Source: Elymus sibiricus (Eukaryota > Streptophyta > Magnoliopsida > Poales > Poaceae). Taken from it: a DNA stretch of 64,000 nucleotides. The DNA lies in assembly GCA_039707655.1 (NCBI GenBank), contig CM077672.1:354498031-354562030 (forward strand), in the 5' to 3' direction. This document shows positions 47,223-57,856 of this stretch, in pieces (positions within the stretch are counted from its first letter, which is position 1; the number at the start of each line of letters is the position of its first letter). Below the pieces are notes generated by a model. That model worked only from the letters and a program-made list of their open reading frames with translations. It had not been told where the DNA came from and searched no databases. The translations under genes and the position numbers were made by a program.

Positions 47223-48786
47223 TGATACGTCTCCAATGTATCTATAATTTTGATTGTTCCATGCTATTATAGCATCAATCTTGGATGTTTTTATATACAT
47301 TTACAAGCAATTATATATCATTTTTTGGGACTAACCTATTAACTTAGTGCCCAGTGCCAGTTGCTGTTTTTTGCCTATTTTTGGTTTTCTAGAATATCAG
47401 TACCAAACGAAGTCCAAATGCCACGAAACTTTTTAGAGATTTTTTTCTGGACATAAGAGACACTAGAAGATTTGGGAGAGGGCCAGAAGCCAGAGGAGGT
47501 GGCCATGAGCCACCAGGGCACGCCCCAGGGGGGTGGCGCGCCCTGGTGCCTCGTGGGGCCACCTCTGCTCCGTTTGACCTAATTCCACCTCTATAAATTC
47601 TCTAAAATCGGGAAACCAACAGAGGAGTCCTCAAAATACTTTTTCCGCCGCTGCAAGTTCCTGTTCTCGAGAGATCCCATCCGAAGGCCTTTTTCGGCAC
47701 TCTGCCGGAGGGGGAATCGATCATGGAGGGGCTCTCCATCAACCTTGCTACCCTTCCGATGATGCGTGAATAGTTTACCATAGACCTTTGGGTCCATAGT
47801 TAGTAGCTAGATGGCTTCTTCTCTCTTTTTGATCTTCAATACAATGTTCTCCTCGTTGTTCTTGGAGTTCTATCCGATGTAATCACTTTTTGCGGTGTGT
47901 TTGTTGGGATCCGATGAATTGTGAGTTTATGATCAGATTATCCATGAATATTATTTGAGTTTTCTCTGAACTCTTTTATGCATGATTATTATAGCTTCGT
48001 ATTTCTCTCCGATTTATTGATTTGGTTTGGCCAACTAGATTGATTTATCTTGCAATGGGAGAGGTGCTTTGTAATGGGTTCAATCTTGCGGTGCTCAATC
48101 CCAGTGACAGAAAGGGACATGACACCTATGTATCATTGCTATTAAGGGTAAAAAGATGGGGTTTATTCATGCGTGAGTTTACTTTGTCTACATCATGTCA
48201 TCTTGCTTAAGGCGTTACTCCGTTCTTTATGAACTTAATACACTAGATGCATGCTGGATAGCGGTCGATGTGTGGAGTAATAGTAGTAGATGCAGGCAGG
48301 AGTCGGTCTACTTGTCTCGGACATGATGCCTATATACATGATCATTGCCTTGGATATCATCATGATTATTTACTGTTCTATCAATTGCCCAACAATATTT
48401 TGTTCACCCACCGTATGCTATTTTCAAGAGAGAAGCCTCTAGTGAAAACTATGGCCCTCGGGTCTACCTTAATCATATATTGAAAATCCTAAAAATACCT
48501 TGCTGCAATTTTACTTTATTTATTTTATTTTGTATTTTTGTTTGATCTATCTATCGATCACCATACAATTTAATCTTGCAATTAACCGCCAAGGGATTGA
48601 CAACCGCTTGTTCGCGTTGGGTGTGAGGATTTGTTATTTTGTGTGCAGGTACTGCTAATGAGTTATTGCGTGATTCTCCTACTGGATTGATAACCTTGGT
48701 TTCATAACTGAGGGAAATACTTATCTCTATTGTACTGCATCATCCCCTCCTCTTCGGGGAAATCCCAACGCAGCTCACAAGTAGCA
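47223..48786 (+). mobile_element. B3 3' LTR
   Basis: TGATACGTCTCCAATGTATC to CTCACAAGTAGCA, 1564 bp. GC-rich palindrome at about 47498-47565, TATAAATT near 47592. It differs from the 5' LTR by scattered substitutions and by about 17 bases in the palindrome centre. Confidence 0.9.
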
Positions 48787-48791
48787 ATGCT

Positions 48792-48812
48792 CCTAGGGGG
48801 GAGGTTGGTAGG
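48792..48812 (-). mobile_element. 21-base continuation of B2 after B3
   Basis: CCTAGGGGGGAGGTTGGTAGG continues the B2 host sequence interrupted at 35993; B1 has the equivalent CCCCTAGAGGGATAGATTGG at about 26337-26358. C starts at 48813; its expected duplication is gtagg. Confidence 0.65.
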
Positions 48813-49298
48813 TGAGGGTGTCCTAGACTAGGGGGTACTCGGGACGCCGGCCTATCTCTCGTAGGCCGGACTTGTGGGCTGCCCTTTACTCACCAAAGGA
48901 GGGCCATATTGTGGGTGACCCCATGCACCGGAAGGAAACCTCCAAAGACTTGGCATCTCCTTGAAGGAATAATTGGCGTGACCGGCATGTTTATCCCCTG
49001 ATGGTAACCGACCATGTGTAACCCTAGGACCTTTTGGTGTCTATATAAACCAGGAGGTTTAGTCCATAGAGACCAATATATCAACTGCCTAGGGTTTAGT
49101 CCATCCGATCTCGAGGTAGATCAACTCTGTAACCTTCATACAATCCCATCAATACAATCTAGCAGGACGTAGGGTTTTACCTCTTCGAGAGGGCCCGAAC
49201 CTGGGTAAATCGCTGTCTCTACATTCCCTGTTACTCGTTGATTCCTAGATCCACAGTTCGGACCCGCTACCGGAGATCTACTGGTTTCAGTACTGACA
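48813..49298 (+). mobile_element. C 5' LTR
   Basis: TGAGGGTGTCCTAGACTAGG to TTTCAGTACTGACA, 486 bp, with TATATAA at 49043-49049. The PBS TGGTGCTTTCATTGAGAG follows at 49300-49317. Confidence 0.8.
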
Positions 49299-49343
49299 TT
49301 GGTGCTTTCATTGAGAGTTCCGCCGTGGGTCGCCAAGGATCAA

Positions 49344-50868
49344 TGGCTCGCGTAGTTATTAGCAACACTGCTAGCTGCGGAGACATCTTCGTTCCCGGTC
49401 AGCTCTTTGTGTTTGGCAGCATCATGCTTCACGGTGATCCGGCCGGTCGGCTCAGCCGGGTTGACAGCTTTACCCCCGACCAGGAGATCAGGTTCAGGAA
49501 CTTAGAGTTCATCGCCGACTCCCAGGGAGATCTTATTCTTGCGAGGTCCTCGGGTTTACCGGTAGGACCCGCAAACCCTGAAGCTTTGACTTCAGCCATG
49601 GCCCATCCTACCATCGGGACGGCCACCACTCCGAATCCGGCCTTGAGCTCGGACCCTATCTCTGTGCTCGGCGGTCGAAAACCGGCCTCAGCCGAGCATG
49701 ACTTCTGGGCGAATTCGAACGCTCCCGTCATAGCCACACTATGGGTTGACCCCGCAGATCGCCAGAACTTGGGTCCGACGGATCTCTCACTGTTAAACGG
49801 GATACTAGATCGGATCCAAGCCATGGGACTCACTGATGGCCAGTCCTCGATCTATGACTAGATCGGGCTTAAAGCCGATGATAGGGAAATCTATACCCCT
49901 CCGGCCGCCCACTTGGTCGCAACTATTGAGGGTTCGACCGAGGGCCTGCCTCTTCCCCCGGAACCGAAAGCGCATGTGGTGCGAACCTCCGATCATCAAG
50001 CTCCATCCTCCAGCTCGGCAGCCGAACTCTACTCTGGAGAAGATTCAGAGCCGAAGTCTAATTTAGCACCCAGCCTCAAGTTCACACAACCACGCCTGGC
50101 CGACCATCCGGATCCAGAGCTTAGCACATCAGATTCCATGTCAATCCAGGACGCAGCCGTCAAGGCCTCGGATTCACACTCCGCTAGGATTAAATTTTTA
50201 ATCCCACCCACCCCCCCCACATCAAGTACTGTCCAAGTAACTCACAACGGCCTGACATATGGGACTTAATGTATATAAAGCAGAAACCCAGAGAGACAGT
50301 TCGGCACTTCTGGGCCTGATTTCTCCTTGTCAAAAACAAGATGACAGACGGTTGTAGAAAGGAAATTCTGGAGGTTTTCCGGCAAAACTGCCGAGACGAA
50401 GGAGTCTTAAATGCCCTCACCCGCCGCCACATCCAAAGCTTCTCTGATTTATCAGACCTGGTGTCCAAATACCGCGCCATGGAATATGCTTGGCAAGCTC
50501 AGCTCGAGCACACAGAATCAATCCATACAGAGGAACCAAACCAAGCCCGGGCAAAACACACACACTCTCACCGAACTCCTTCATATGAGCCGTCCGAGAA
50601 AAGGATGAAACCCCTCCGAAGAAACAGAACGGTCCTCGATGAACTACTGGACAAACCATGCCCCATACACTCCGTCCTCCTCAACACAAACCCAACTCAC
50701 AGCCTTCGAGCTTGCTGGGTGGTCAGGCAAATTGCCAAGAGCGGTGAAGTCATCCTCGGAGGCGCCTACGTATATAAATGTCCAGCAACGCCCCCTGATG
50801 ATGACGCCGAGATCTTAACAATCTACGAGATGTATTCCTCGAAGAATCAGAGGAAGAGAGCCCTTTGA
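49344..50868 (+). pseudogene. C gag, decayed
   Basis: The first segment (MARVVISNTASCGDIF..., 49344-49861) ends in TAG. Further pieces are in frames 49913-50269 and 50341-50868. The last piece carries ILEVFRQNCRDEGVLNAL, typical of the gag core of this group, and a degenerate Cys-His array (CPIHSVLL...HSLRACW). A deletion near 50280 joins unrelated parts. Not functional. Confidence 0.7.
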
Positions 50869-50889
50869 GAGCTCGCCCAAATTCATCAG

Positions 50890-52657
50890 GTGGTTAGCGC
50901 GGTTCTCGTCGTCGAACAAGAGACAGAGGGTCACAAACTCCAGGTGCAGAAACCTGTGTGCTACGTCTCTGAAGTGCTCATCCCATGTAAAACGAGGTAC
51001 CCGCATTATCAGAAGATAGCCTACGCAGTTTTTATGGCGTCCCGAAAGCTCCGCCACTATTTTCAAGAGTGCTCGGTCACGGTGGCATCTGAAGTACCAC
51101 TGAATGACATAATCAACAATCGAGACGCCACTGGCCGTATAGCCAAATGGGCTATAGAACTCCTTCCCTTCAAAATCACATATCGACCATGCCGATCTAT
51201 TAAATCTCAGGTGTTGGCAGATTTCGTAGTGGAATGGACGAAAGCTGAACTCCCTAGGGAATACTGTACATACTCGCATTGGACGATGTACTTTGACGGC
51301 TCCAAAATGCTTGCCGGGCTGGGGGCTGGAGTGGTCCTCACATCCCCCACCGGCAATAATATTCGGTACATACTCCAGATCATGTACACCGACTCCAACA
51401 ACGCTGCCGAATATGAGGCTTTGTTGCATGGACTTCGGATTGCGGTGTCAATGGGCATACAACGGCTCGAGGTACGGGGAGATTCTAACCTCGCCATCTC
51501 TCAAGTCAACGGCGAGTTTGACGCAAAAGACCCAAAAATGACATCGTATCGCAACGCCGTCCTAAAAATCTCCGCCCGTTTTGAAGGACTGGAGTTTCAT
51601 CATGTACCTAGAGACAACAATCAAGCTGCTGATATTCTTGCTCAGATGGGCACCAAGCACGACCGTGTCCCCGAGAACACCTTTTTGGAACGACTCTTCA
51701 AGCCGTTCGTGGTGTGGCAGGAGGACGCCAAGGACTCAGAAACCAAACCCTCAGGAGAGCTCGCCCCTCCGCTCATTGAACCAGATGAAGGAATTATCGG
51801 AGGCTCGGCCATCGAACCGACGTCCTCAGCTCATGAAGTCATGGCAGTAATCGCACCATGGACCGAGCCCTTCCTCGCTTATCTCCTCCGCCAAGAGCTA
51901 CCCGATGACCAGACTGAGGCAAGGCACATTATTCGGCGGTCTAAAGCCTATAAAGTCCATGAGGGCAAACTATATAAGAAAAGCACTACCGGTGTCCTCA
52001 AAGGTGTATATCCGAGGAGGAGGGAAAACAACTCTTGGCCGAGATCCACGCAGGTATGGGCGGTCACCACGCAGCAGCTCGGGCCCTGGTCAGCAAGGCT
52101 TTCCGAGCAGGGTTCTTCTGGCCCACTGCCCGAACAGACGCCCAAACTTTGGTCCAACATTGCGTTGGATGCTAGCTCTTTGCAAATCAGAGCCATATGC
52201 CCCCCACAGCTCTTCGAACGATACCGATCACTTGGCCTTTTGCGGTCTGGGGGCTGGACATGGTCGGACCACTTAAAGGGGGGACCAAGAAAAAGAAATA
52301 TCTACTCGTCATGGTAGATAAATTCACTAAATGGATTGAGGCAAAACCAGTGACCTCAGCCAAATCCAAGCCAATCATTGCTTTTATATCCGACATCGTG
52401 CACCGTTATGGTGTCCCACACAGCATAATAACGGACAACGGATCCAATTTTACTGCCCAGGAAGTTAAAGACTGGTGCGCTAAGTTAGGTATCAAGCTCG
52501 ACTATGCCTCGGTGTGCCACCCACAGTCCAATGGACAGGTCGAACTAGCTAATGGACTGATTTTGAGCAGCATTAAGCCCTGTTTGGTCCGCTCTATCAA
52601 AGAATCCGACTGTCACTGGGTTGAGGAGCTCGACTCCGTATTGTGGGGCCTGCGCAC
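50890..52657 (+). pseudogene. C RNase H and integrase; protease and RT deleted
   Basis: Starts abruptly after the gag remnant with VVSAVLVVEQE, the part of pol just before RNase H; the protease and RT core (FxDD) are absent. RNase H spans about 51283-51640 (MYFDGSKM, NNAAEYEALLHG, RGDSNLAISQ, NNQAADILAQ). The integrase zinc finger is in another frame (IHAGMGGHHAAARAL..., frameshift near 52010) with a TAG near 52179. The core has LDMVGPL, ITDNGSNF and NGQVELANG. B5 enters after VLWGLRT at 52657. Confidence 0.82.
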
Positions 52658-54214
52658 TGCTACTTGTAGCTTGCGTTGGTATTTCCCCGAAGAGGAAGGG
52701 ATGATGCAACACAGTAGAGATAAGTATGTCCCTCGATTATAAAACCAAGGTTATCGAACCAGTAGGAGAATCACGCAACACCTTGTTAGCAGCACCTGCA
52801 CACAAACAACAAATCCTTGCACCCAACACAAACAAGGGGTTGTCAATCCCTTGGCGGTAAGATTGCAAGATTAAATTGTATATGATAGATTGATAGATTG
52901 AAATAAAAATAAAAAATAAAATAAATAACAAAAGATGGCAGCAATATGTTTAGGGTTTTAGTAATATGAGGCCATAGGTTTCACTAGAGGCTTCTCTCGA
53001 GAAAATAGCATACGGTGGGTAGACAAATTACTGTTGGGCAATTGATAGAAAAGCAAATAATCATGACGATATCCAAGGCAAAGATCATGTATATAGGCAT
53101 CACGTTCAAGATTAGTAGACCGACTCCTGCCTGCATCTACTACTATTACTCCACACATCGACCGCTATCAAGCATGCATCTAGTGTATTAAGTCCATAAG
53201 AATGGAGTAATGCCTTAAGAACGATGACATGATGTAGACAAGACAAACTCACGAATTAATAAACCCAATGAATAGATCCCATCTTGTTATCCTTAGTAGA
53301 AATGATACATACATGTCATGTCCCTTTCTGTCACTGGAATTGAGCATCGCAAGATCGAACCCACTACAAAGCACCTCTTCCCATTGCAAGAAAAATCAAT
53401 CTAGTTGGCCAAACCAAATCAATAGATCGGAGAAGAAATACGAGGCTATAATAATCATGCATAAAAGAGTGTAGCAAAGACTCAAATAATTTCATGGATA
53501 ATCTGATCATAAACTCACAATTCATCGGATCCCAACAAACACAACGCAAAAAGAGATTACATCGGATAGATCTCCAAGAACATCAAGGAGAACATTGTAT
53601 TGAAGATCAAAAAGGGAGAAGAAGCCATCTAGCTACTGCCTATGGACCCATAGGTCTGTGGTAAACTACTCACGCATCATCGGAAGGGCAGCAAGGTTGA
53701 TGTAGAGCCCCTCCGTGATTGATTCCCCCTCCGGCAGATTACCGAAGAAGGACCCCAGATGGGATCTCTCAGGAACAGAAACTTGCGGCGGCGGAAAAAG
53801 TATTTCGTGGACTCCCCTGAGGGTTTTGATTTTTTCTGAATTTATAGTGCTGGAATTAGGTCAAACGGAGCTGGGTGGGCCCCACGAGGTACCAGGGCGC
53901 GCCTGCCCCCCAGGCGCGCCCTGGTGACTCGTGGGCCACTCCTTCATCTTCTGGCCCTCTCCCGAAGCTTCCAGTGCTTGTTATGTCCAATAAAAAATCT
54001 CCAAAAAGTTTCGTGGCATTTGGACTTTGTTTGATATTGATTTTCTGTAAAACAAAAACAGGGCAGAAAATAGCAACTGGCACTGGGCACTAGGTTAATA
54101 GGTTAGTCTCCAAAAATGATATAAAATTGCTGTAAATGATTGTAAAAACATCCAAGATTGATATTATAACAGCATGGAACAATCAAAAATTATAGATACA
54201 TTGGAGACGTATCA
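52658..54214 (-). mobile_element. B5 3' LTR
   Basis: TGCTACTTGTAGCTTGCG to GGAGACGTATCA, 1557 bp. Read on the minus strand, the GC-rich palindrome is at about 53870-53937 and the TATAAA box near 53838-53844. Confidence 0.88.
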
Positions 54215-56794
54215 GCATCCCCAAGCTTAATTCCTGCTCGTCCTCGAGTAGGTAAATGATAAAAACAGAATTTTTTATGTGGAATGCTGCCTAACATATT
54301 CATCACATATTATTTTCTCTTGTAGCACAGACATTGTACTTGTATGATTCAAAGCAATATTCTATAGTTTGACATGAAAACATAAATACTCAAGCATGCT
54401 AACAAGCAACCATGTCTTTCAAAATATCAACGCTACAGAAAGTTATCCCTAGCCCATTATGCTCAATCATTGATCCATTCATGAAACACACTCAAATATT
54501 AGCTACATCCAATGCACAAGTATGACAATAGTGCTCTCTAGTTGGTGCTTTTGTAAGAGAAGATGGAGACTCAAATAAAATAAAAAATTGCATAAAAGTA
54601 AATAGATAGGCCGTTCGCAGAGGGAAGCAGAGATTTGTCAAATGTGCCAGAGCTCAAAGCTGAAATTAAAGAGGTAAATTATTTTTGGGAGGCATGCTTT
54701 TCCTGTCAATGAAAACGAACGAGAATTTCCAGTATCTTCCATGCTAAACACATTATAGGCGGTTCCCAAACAGAAAATAAAGTTTATTCCTTATCCACCA
54801 TTTCTTTCACAATCCATGGCTAGCCGTATCCACGGGTGCCCTCCATACCATCACTTTCCAAGGAATATATTATTGTGATCACATAAGATTTTTCATTTCA
54901 TTTCATTTCACAATTCGGGACTGGGCATCCCTATTACCGGCCACACTCTCGTGCAATGACAAGTGAATAAACACTCATCATGAGAATAACCCACTTAGCA
55001 TGGAAGATATTGGCTACCCCCTTCTGCTTCATGAGCAGTACGGGCACACAAAACAGAAAAATTATTTTGAAATTTAGAGTTGGCACACGCAAATTTACTT
55101 GGAACGGCATTGAAATACCGCATATAGGTAGATATAGTGGACTCATAAGGCAAAACTGGGTTTAAGGATTTTGGATGCACAAGCAGTATTTCCAGTTAGT
55201 ACAAATGAAGGCTAGCAAAAGATTGAGAAGCAACCAACCAAAAAACGAAAATGGTCATAAACATGCATTGAACATAACTAACACCGAATAGTGCACCATA
55301 AGTAGGATATAACTTCATTGCATAACTATTGACTTAACGTGCATGCATAGGGAATCACAAACCTTAACACTAATATTCTTACTAAATCACAATTACTCAC
55401 TAACATGACTCACATATTATCATTTCCATATCGCAAAACTATTGCAAGGAATCACACATCATATCCAATGATCTATATGAAAGTTTTTATCTATATCCCT
55501 CTTGAATATTCATCACTTTGGGACCAATTGCATAACATGTGCAAATTACCGTTACTATCATCATCTCTCAAAAGATTTTAAGTGAAGCATGAGAGTGCAA
55601 ATATTTCTTCAAAATTTTCATCCAAGTCAATTCTCAAAATAATATAAGTGAAGCATGAGAATTCATTTCTTCAAAATTTCAATCAAGTCAATTCTCAAAA
55701 TGATATAAGTGAAGCATGCGAATTGATTTCTTCAAAATTTTAATCAACTCTCAAAATAATATAAGTGAAGCATGAGAGTTTATTTCTTCAAAATTTTAAC
55801 CAACTCTCAAAATAATATAAGTGAAGCATGAGAGTTTATTTCTTCAAAATATAGCCACCACCGTGCTAAAAAAGATTTAAGTGAAGCACTTGAGCAACTG
55901 CCTTGCTCAATTTTTTTTAGTGAAGCACATAGAGTATTCTACAAATTATGATAACGTGTGGCTCTTCTCAAAATAGGTGTGTGCAGCGAAGATGATTGTG
56001 ACAAACAAATCAAAGACTCATATCATACAAGACGCTCCAAGCAAAACACATATCATGTGACGAATAAAAATATAGCTCCAAGTAAAATTACCGATGGTTG
56101 GTAGAATAAAGAGGGGATGCCTTCCGGGGCATCCCCAAGCTTAGACGCTTGAGTCTTCCTTGAATATTACCTTGGGGTGCCTTGGGAATCCCCAAGCTTA
56201 GGCTTTTGCTACTCCGTATTCCTTCATCCATCGTGATCTCACCCAAAACTTGAAAACTTCAATCACACAAAACTTAACAAAACCTTCGTGAGATCCGTTA
56301 GTATAACAAAATAAATCACTACTATAAGTACTGTTGCAAACCCATTCATATTTTATTTTTGCATTATACCTACTGTACTTTAACTTCACCATGGTTTATA
56401 CCCCCCGATACAATCCATAGATTCATCAAAACAAGCAAGTAGTGCATCAAAAATAGAATCTGTCAAAAATAGAACAGTCTGTAGAGATCTGAATTATGGT
56501 CATACTTCTGTAACTCTAAAAATTCTAAAAAATTAGGACAACGTGGGAAATTCAAATACCAATAATGTGAAAAAAATTCAAAAGGTTCTGACGTTACAGT
56601 ACAGAAACAAACTTCCAGCACTGGATGCAAAACTTTCTGTTTTCAAACAACATCAATTATATTATCTCCCAAATCATCCCAAAGGCTTTACTTGGCACAA
56701 ATACTAATTAAAAACACAAAAACACCATCATACCAGTAGCATGACAGTAAAAACACACCATAACAGAAACTTTTAACAAAAAATTATTTTATTC
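54215..56794 (-). other. B5 PPT and 3' region
   Basis: The PPT-like end (minus TAAGCTTGGGGATGC) is at 54215-54229. The region is the most complete copy of the B-family 3' region here; it contains a tandem repeat (55565-55865) and the two PPT-like hairpin motifs (56115-56200). No coding signal. Confidence 0.7.
55565..55865 (-). repeat. Tandem repeat, five units of about 55-65 bp
   Basis: Each unit has TCTCAAAATAATATAAGTGA (or near), AGCATGAGAG and TTTCTTCAAAATTT. B1 has only one full unit at the same place (26684-26750), so the array expanded in B5. Confidence 0.85.
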
Positions 56795-56856
56795 ATTGGG
56801 TTGCCTCCCAACAAGCGCTATTGTTTTATGCCCCTAGCTAGGCATAATGCATAATC

Positions 56857-57558
56857 TTAAGTCTTGTCATCTTTCTTCTTCTTATCCAAAGATGTGCTTT
56901 CATCAAGAGGTTTTTCAAAGGTAATATGAAACACATCATTCATAGAAATTTTAGCATTAGCAAGTTGTTCATCCGCAAATCCCTCTCGATTACCGGCTAC
57001 GATCCAAGAGTATTGACTATTAACACTATTGAAAACTTGTTGGATTATATTTAAAGGAGGAACTTCCTTTTTAGTATTCTCATCAAAGATGTGGTCATTG
57101 CGGAACAAATATCTCAACAAATAATCCCTATCATAAAGGATCTCATCTATCACCGGTTTTTCACGGCTCATACCATAAAAATCAAAGATCTCCCGAGCTT
57201 CTCACACTATGTGATCAAATTCATTCATGAGGACAAGGGTAGCTATTTTCTTGGCTCTAGGGTTTTTTATAACCGGCAACTCATAAAACAATCTTTGCAA
57301 AGTAGGATGGGTGCGAATAAATCTTCTCTCAAGTTTAAGAACAAGTGCAGAAATAGCATCGGCATAACTTTTAGTTTCTTTAAGTATAGGGGCATCTTCA
57401 CAAGTCAAAGTTCCAATGCAATTAAAGAATTCTTGGATGACACTTTTTCCTATAACATTCCCATGTCCCAACACAAAAGTTTTAGCATCAAGATTGGTAG
57501 AACTTTCAACTTTAGGAGTTTTACCATCCTCACTTTTTTCCATACCAAAATCAGCCAT
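56857..57558 (-). pseudogene. Unknown ORF of B5 in the place of gag
   Basis: ATG at 57558 (MADFGMEKSEDGKTPKVES) opens a 234-codon frame ending at 56857, with a single in-frame TGA at 57202-57204. The product is hydrophilic, with no signal peptide, membrane segment, zinc knuckle or protease motif. Visible stretches are GHGNVIGKSVIQEFFNCIG, SYADAISALVLKLERRF, EILYDRDYLLRYLFRNDHIF and a Lys-rich C-terminus (SLDKKKKDDKT). It resembles neither the gag of B1/B3/B4 nor any family I know. It lies between the PBS and the module that follows gag-protease in the sister elements, so it replaces the whole coding region. Apart from one stop the frame is intact, which suggests it was maintained until recently. 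Confidence 0.65.
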
Positions 57559-57727
57559 GATAACAACTTTCAAGAAAACACGCGAAAGGCAAACGGAAAA
57601 TATTTTTGTATTTTTGTAAAAACGTTTTAGAAGTGGGGGAGATGAAAATGAGAGGCAAATGGCAAATAAAGTAAATGCAAGGAGATGAGAGTTTGTGCAA
57701 AGGTACTTGATAGATGTTGATGATGTC

Positions 57728-57856
57728 TCCCCGGCAACGGCGCCAGAAATTCTTCCTGCTACTTGTAGCTTGCGTTGGTATTTCCTCGAAGAGGAAGGGA
57801 TGATGCAGCACAGTAGAGATAAGTATTTCCCACAATTATGAAACCAAGGTTATCTA
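57728..57856 (-). mobile_element. B5 primer binding site and 5' LTR fragment
   Basis: PBS TGGCGCCGTTGCCGGGGA on the minus strand (57745-57728); the LTR begins TGCTACTTGTAGC at 57757 and is cut after GGTTATCTA at 57856 by D. Confidence 0.8.

Larger units (their letters stand above)
35994..48786 (+). mobile_element. Non-autonomous Athila-like element B3 with internal rearrangement
   Basis: 5' LTR 35994-37540 and 3' LTR 47223-48786 are flanked by atgct on both sides (35989-35993 and 48787-48791), so both ends are original. Inside: PBS, gag-protease pseudogene, 3' region, PPT. The 3' region is interrupted from about 40676 to 46240 by the inverted fragment B4 and the LTR Z. No RT or integrase is present. 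The host is the 3' region of B2. Confidence 0.88.
48813..52657 (+). mobile_element. Ty3/Gypsy element C, 5' part
   Basis: 5' LTR (48813-49298), PBS, decayed gag, then RNase H and integrase with the protease and RT region missing. The integrase is cut at 52657 by B5. The RNase H of the RVT_3 type and the PBS TGGTGCTTTCATTGAGAG place it outside both the Athila and chromovirus groups (Retrosat/Ogre-related grouping is possible). The 3' half should lie beyond B5. Confidence 0.8.
52658..57856 (-). mobile_element. Element B5: B-type LTR element with a different ORF
   Basis: 3' LTR 52658-54214, PPT, 3' region, module, unknown ORF (56857-57558), PBS (57728-57745) and 100 bp of 5' LTR (57757-57856), where D begins. 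LTR, PBS, module and PPT are those of B1-B4, but no gag or protease is present. It sits in the integrase of C; the left flank cgcac (52653-52657) predicts the duplication. Confidence 0.85.

Noticed and set aside
49429..49833. 134-codon frame antisense to the gag of C
   Set aside because: Shadow of the GC-rich gag frame on the other strand.
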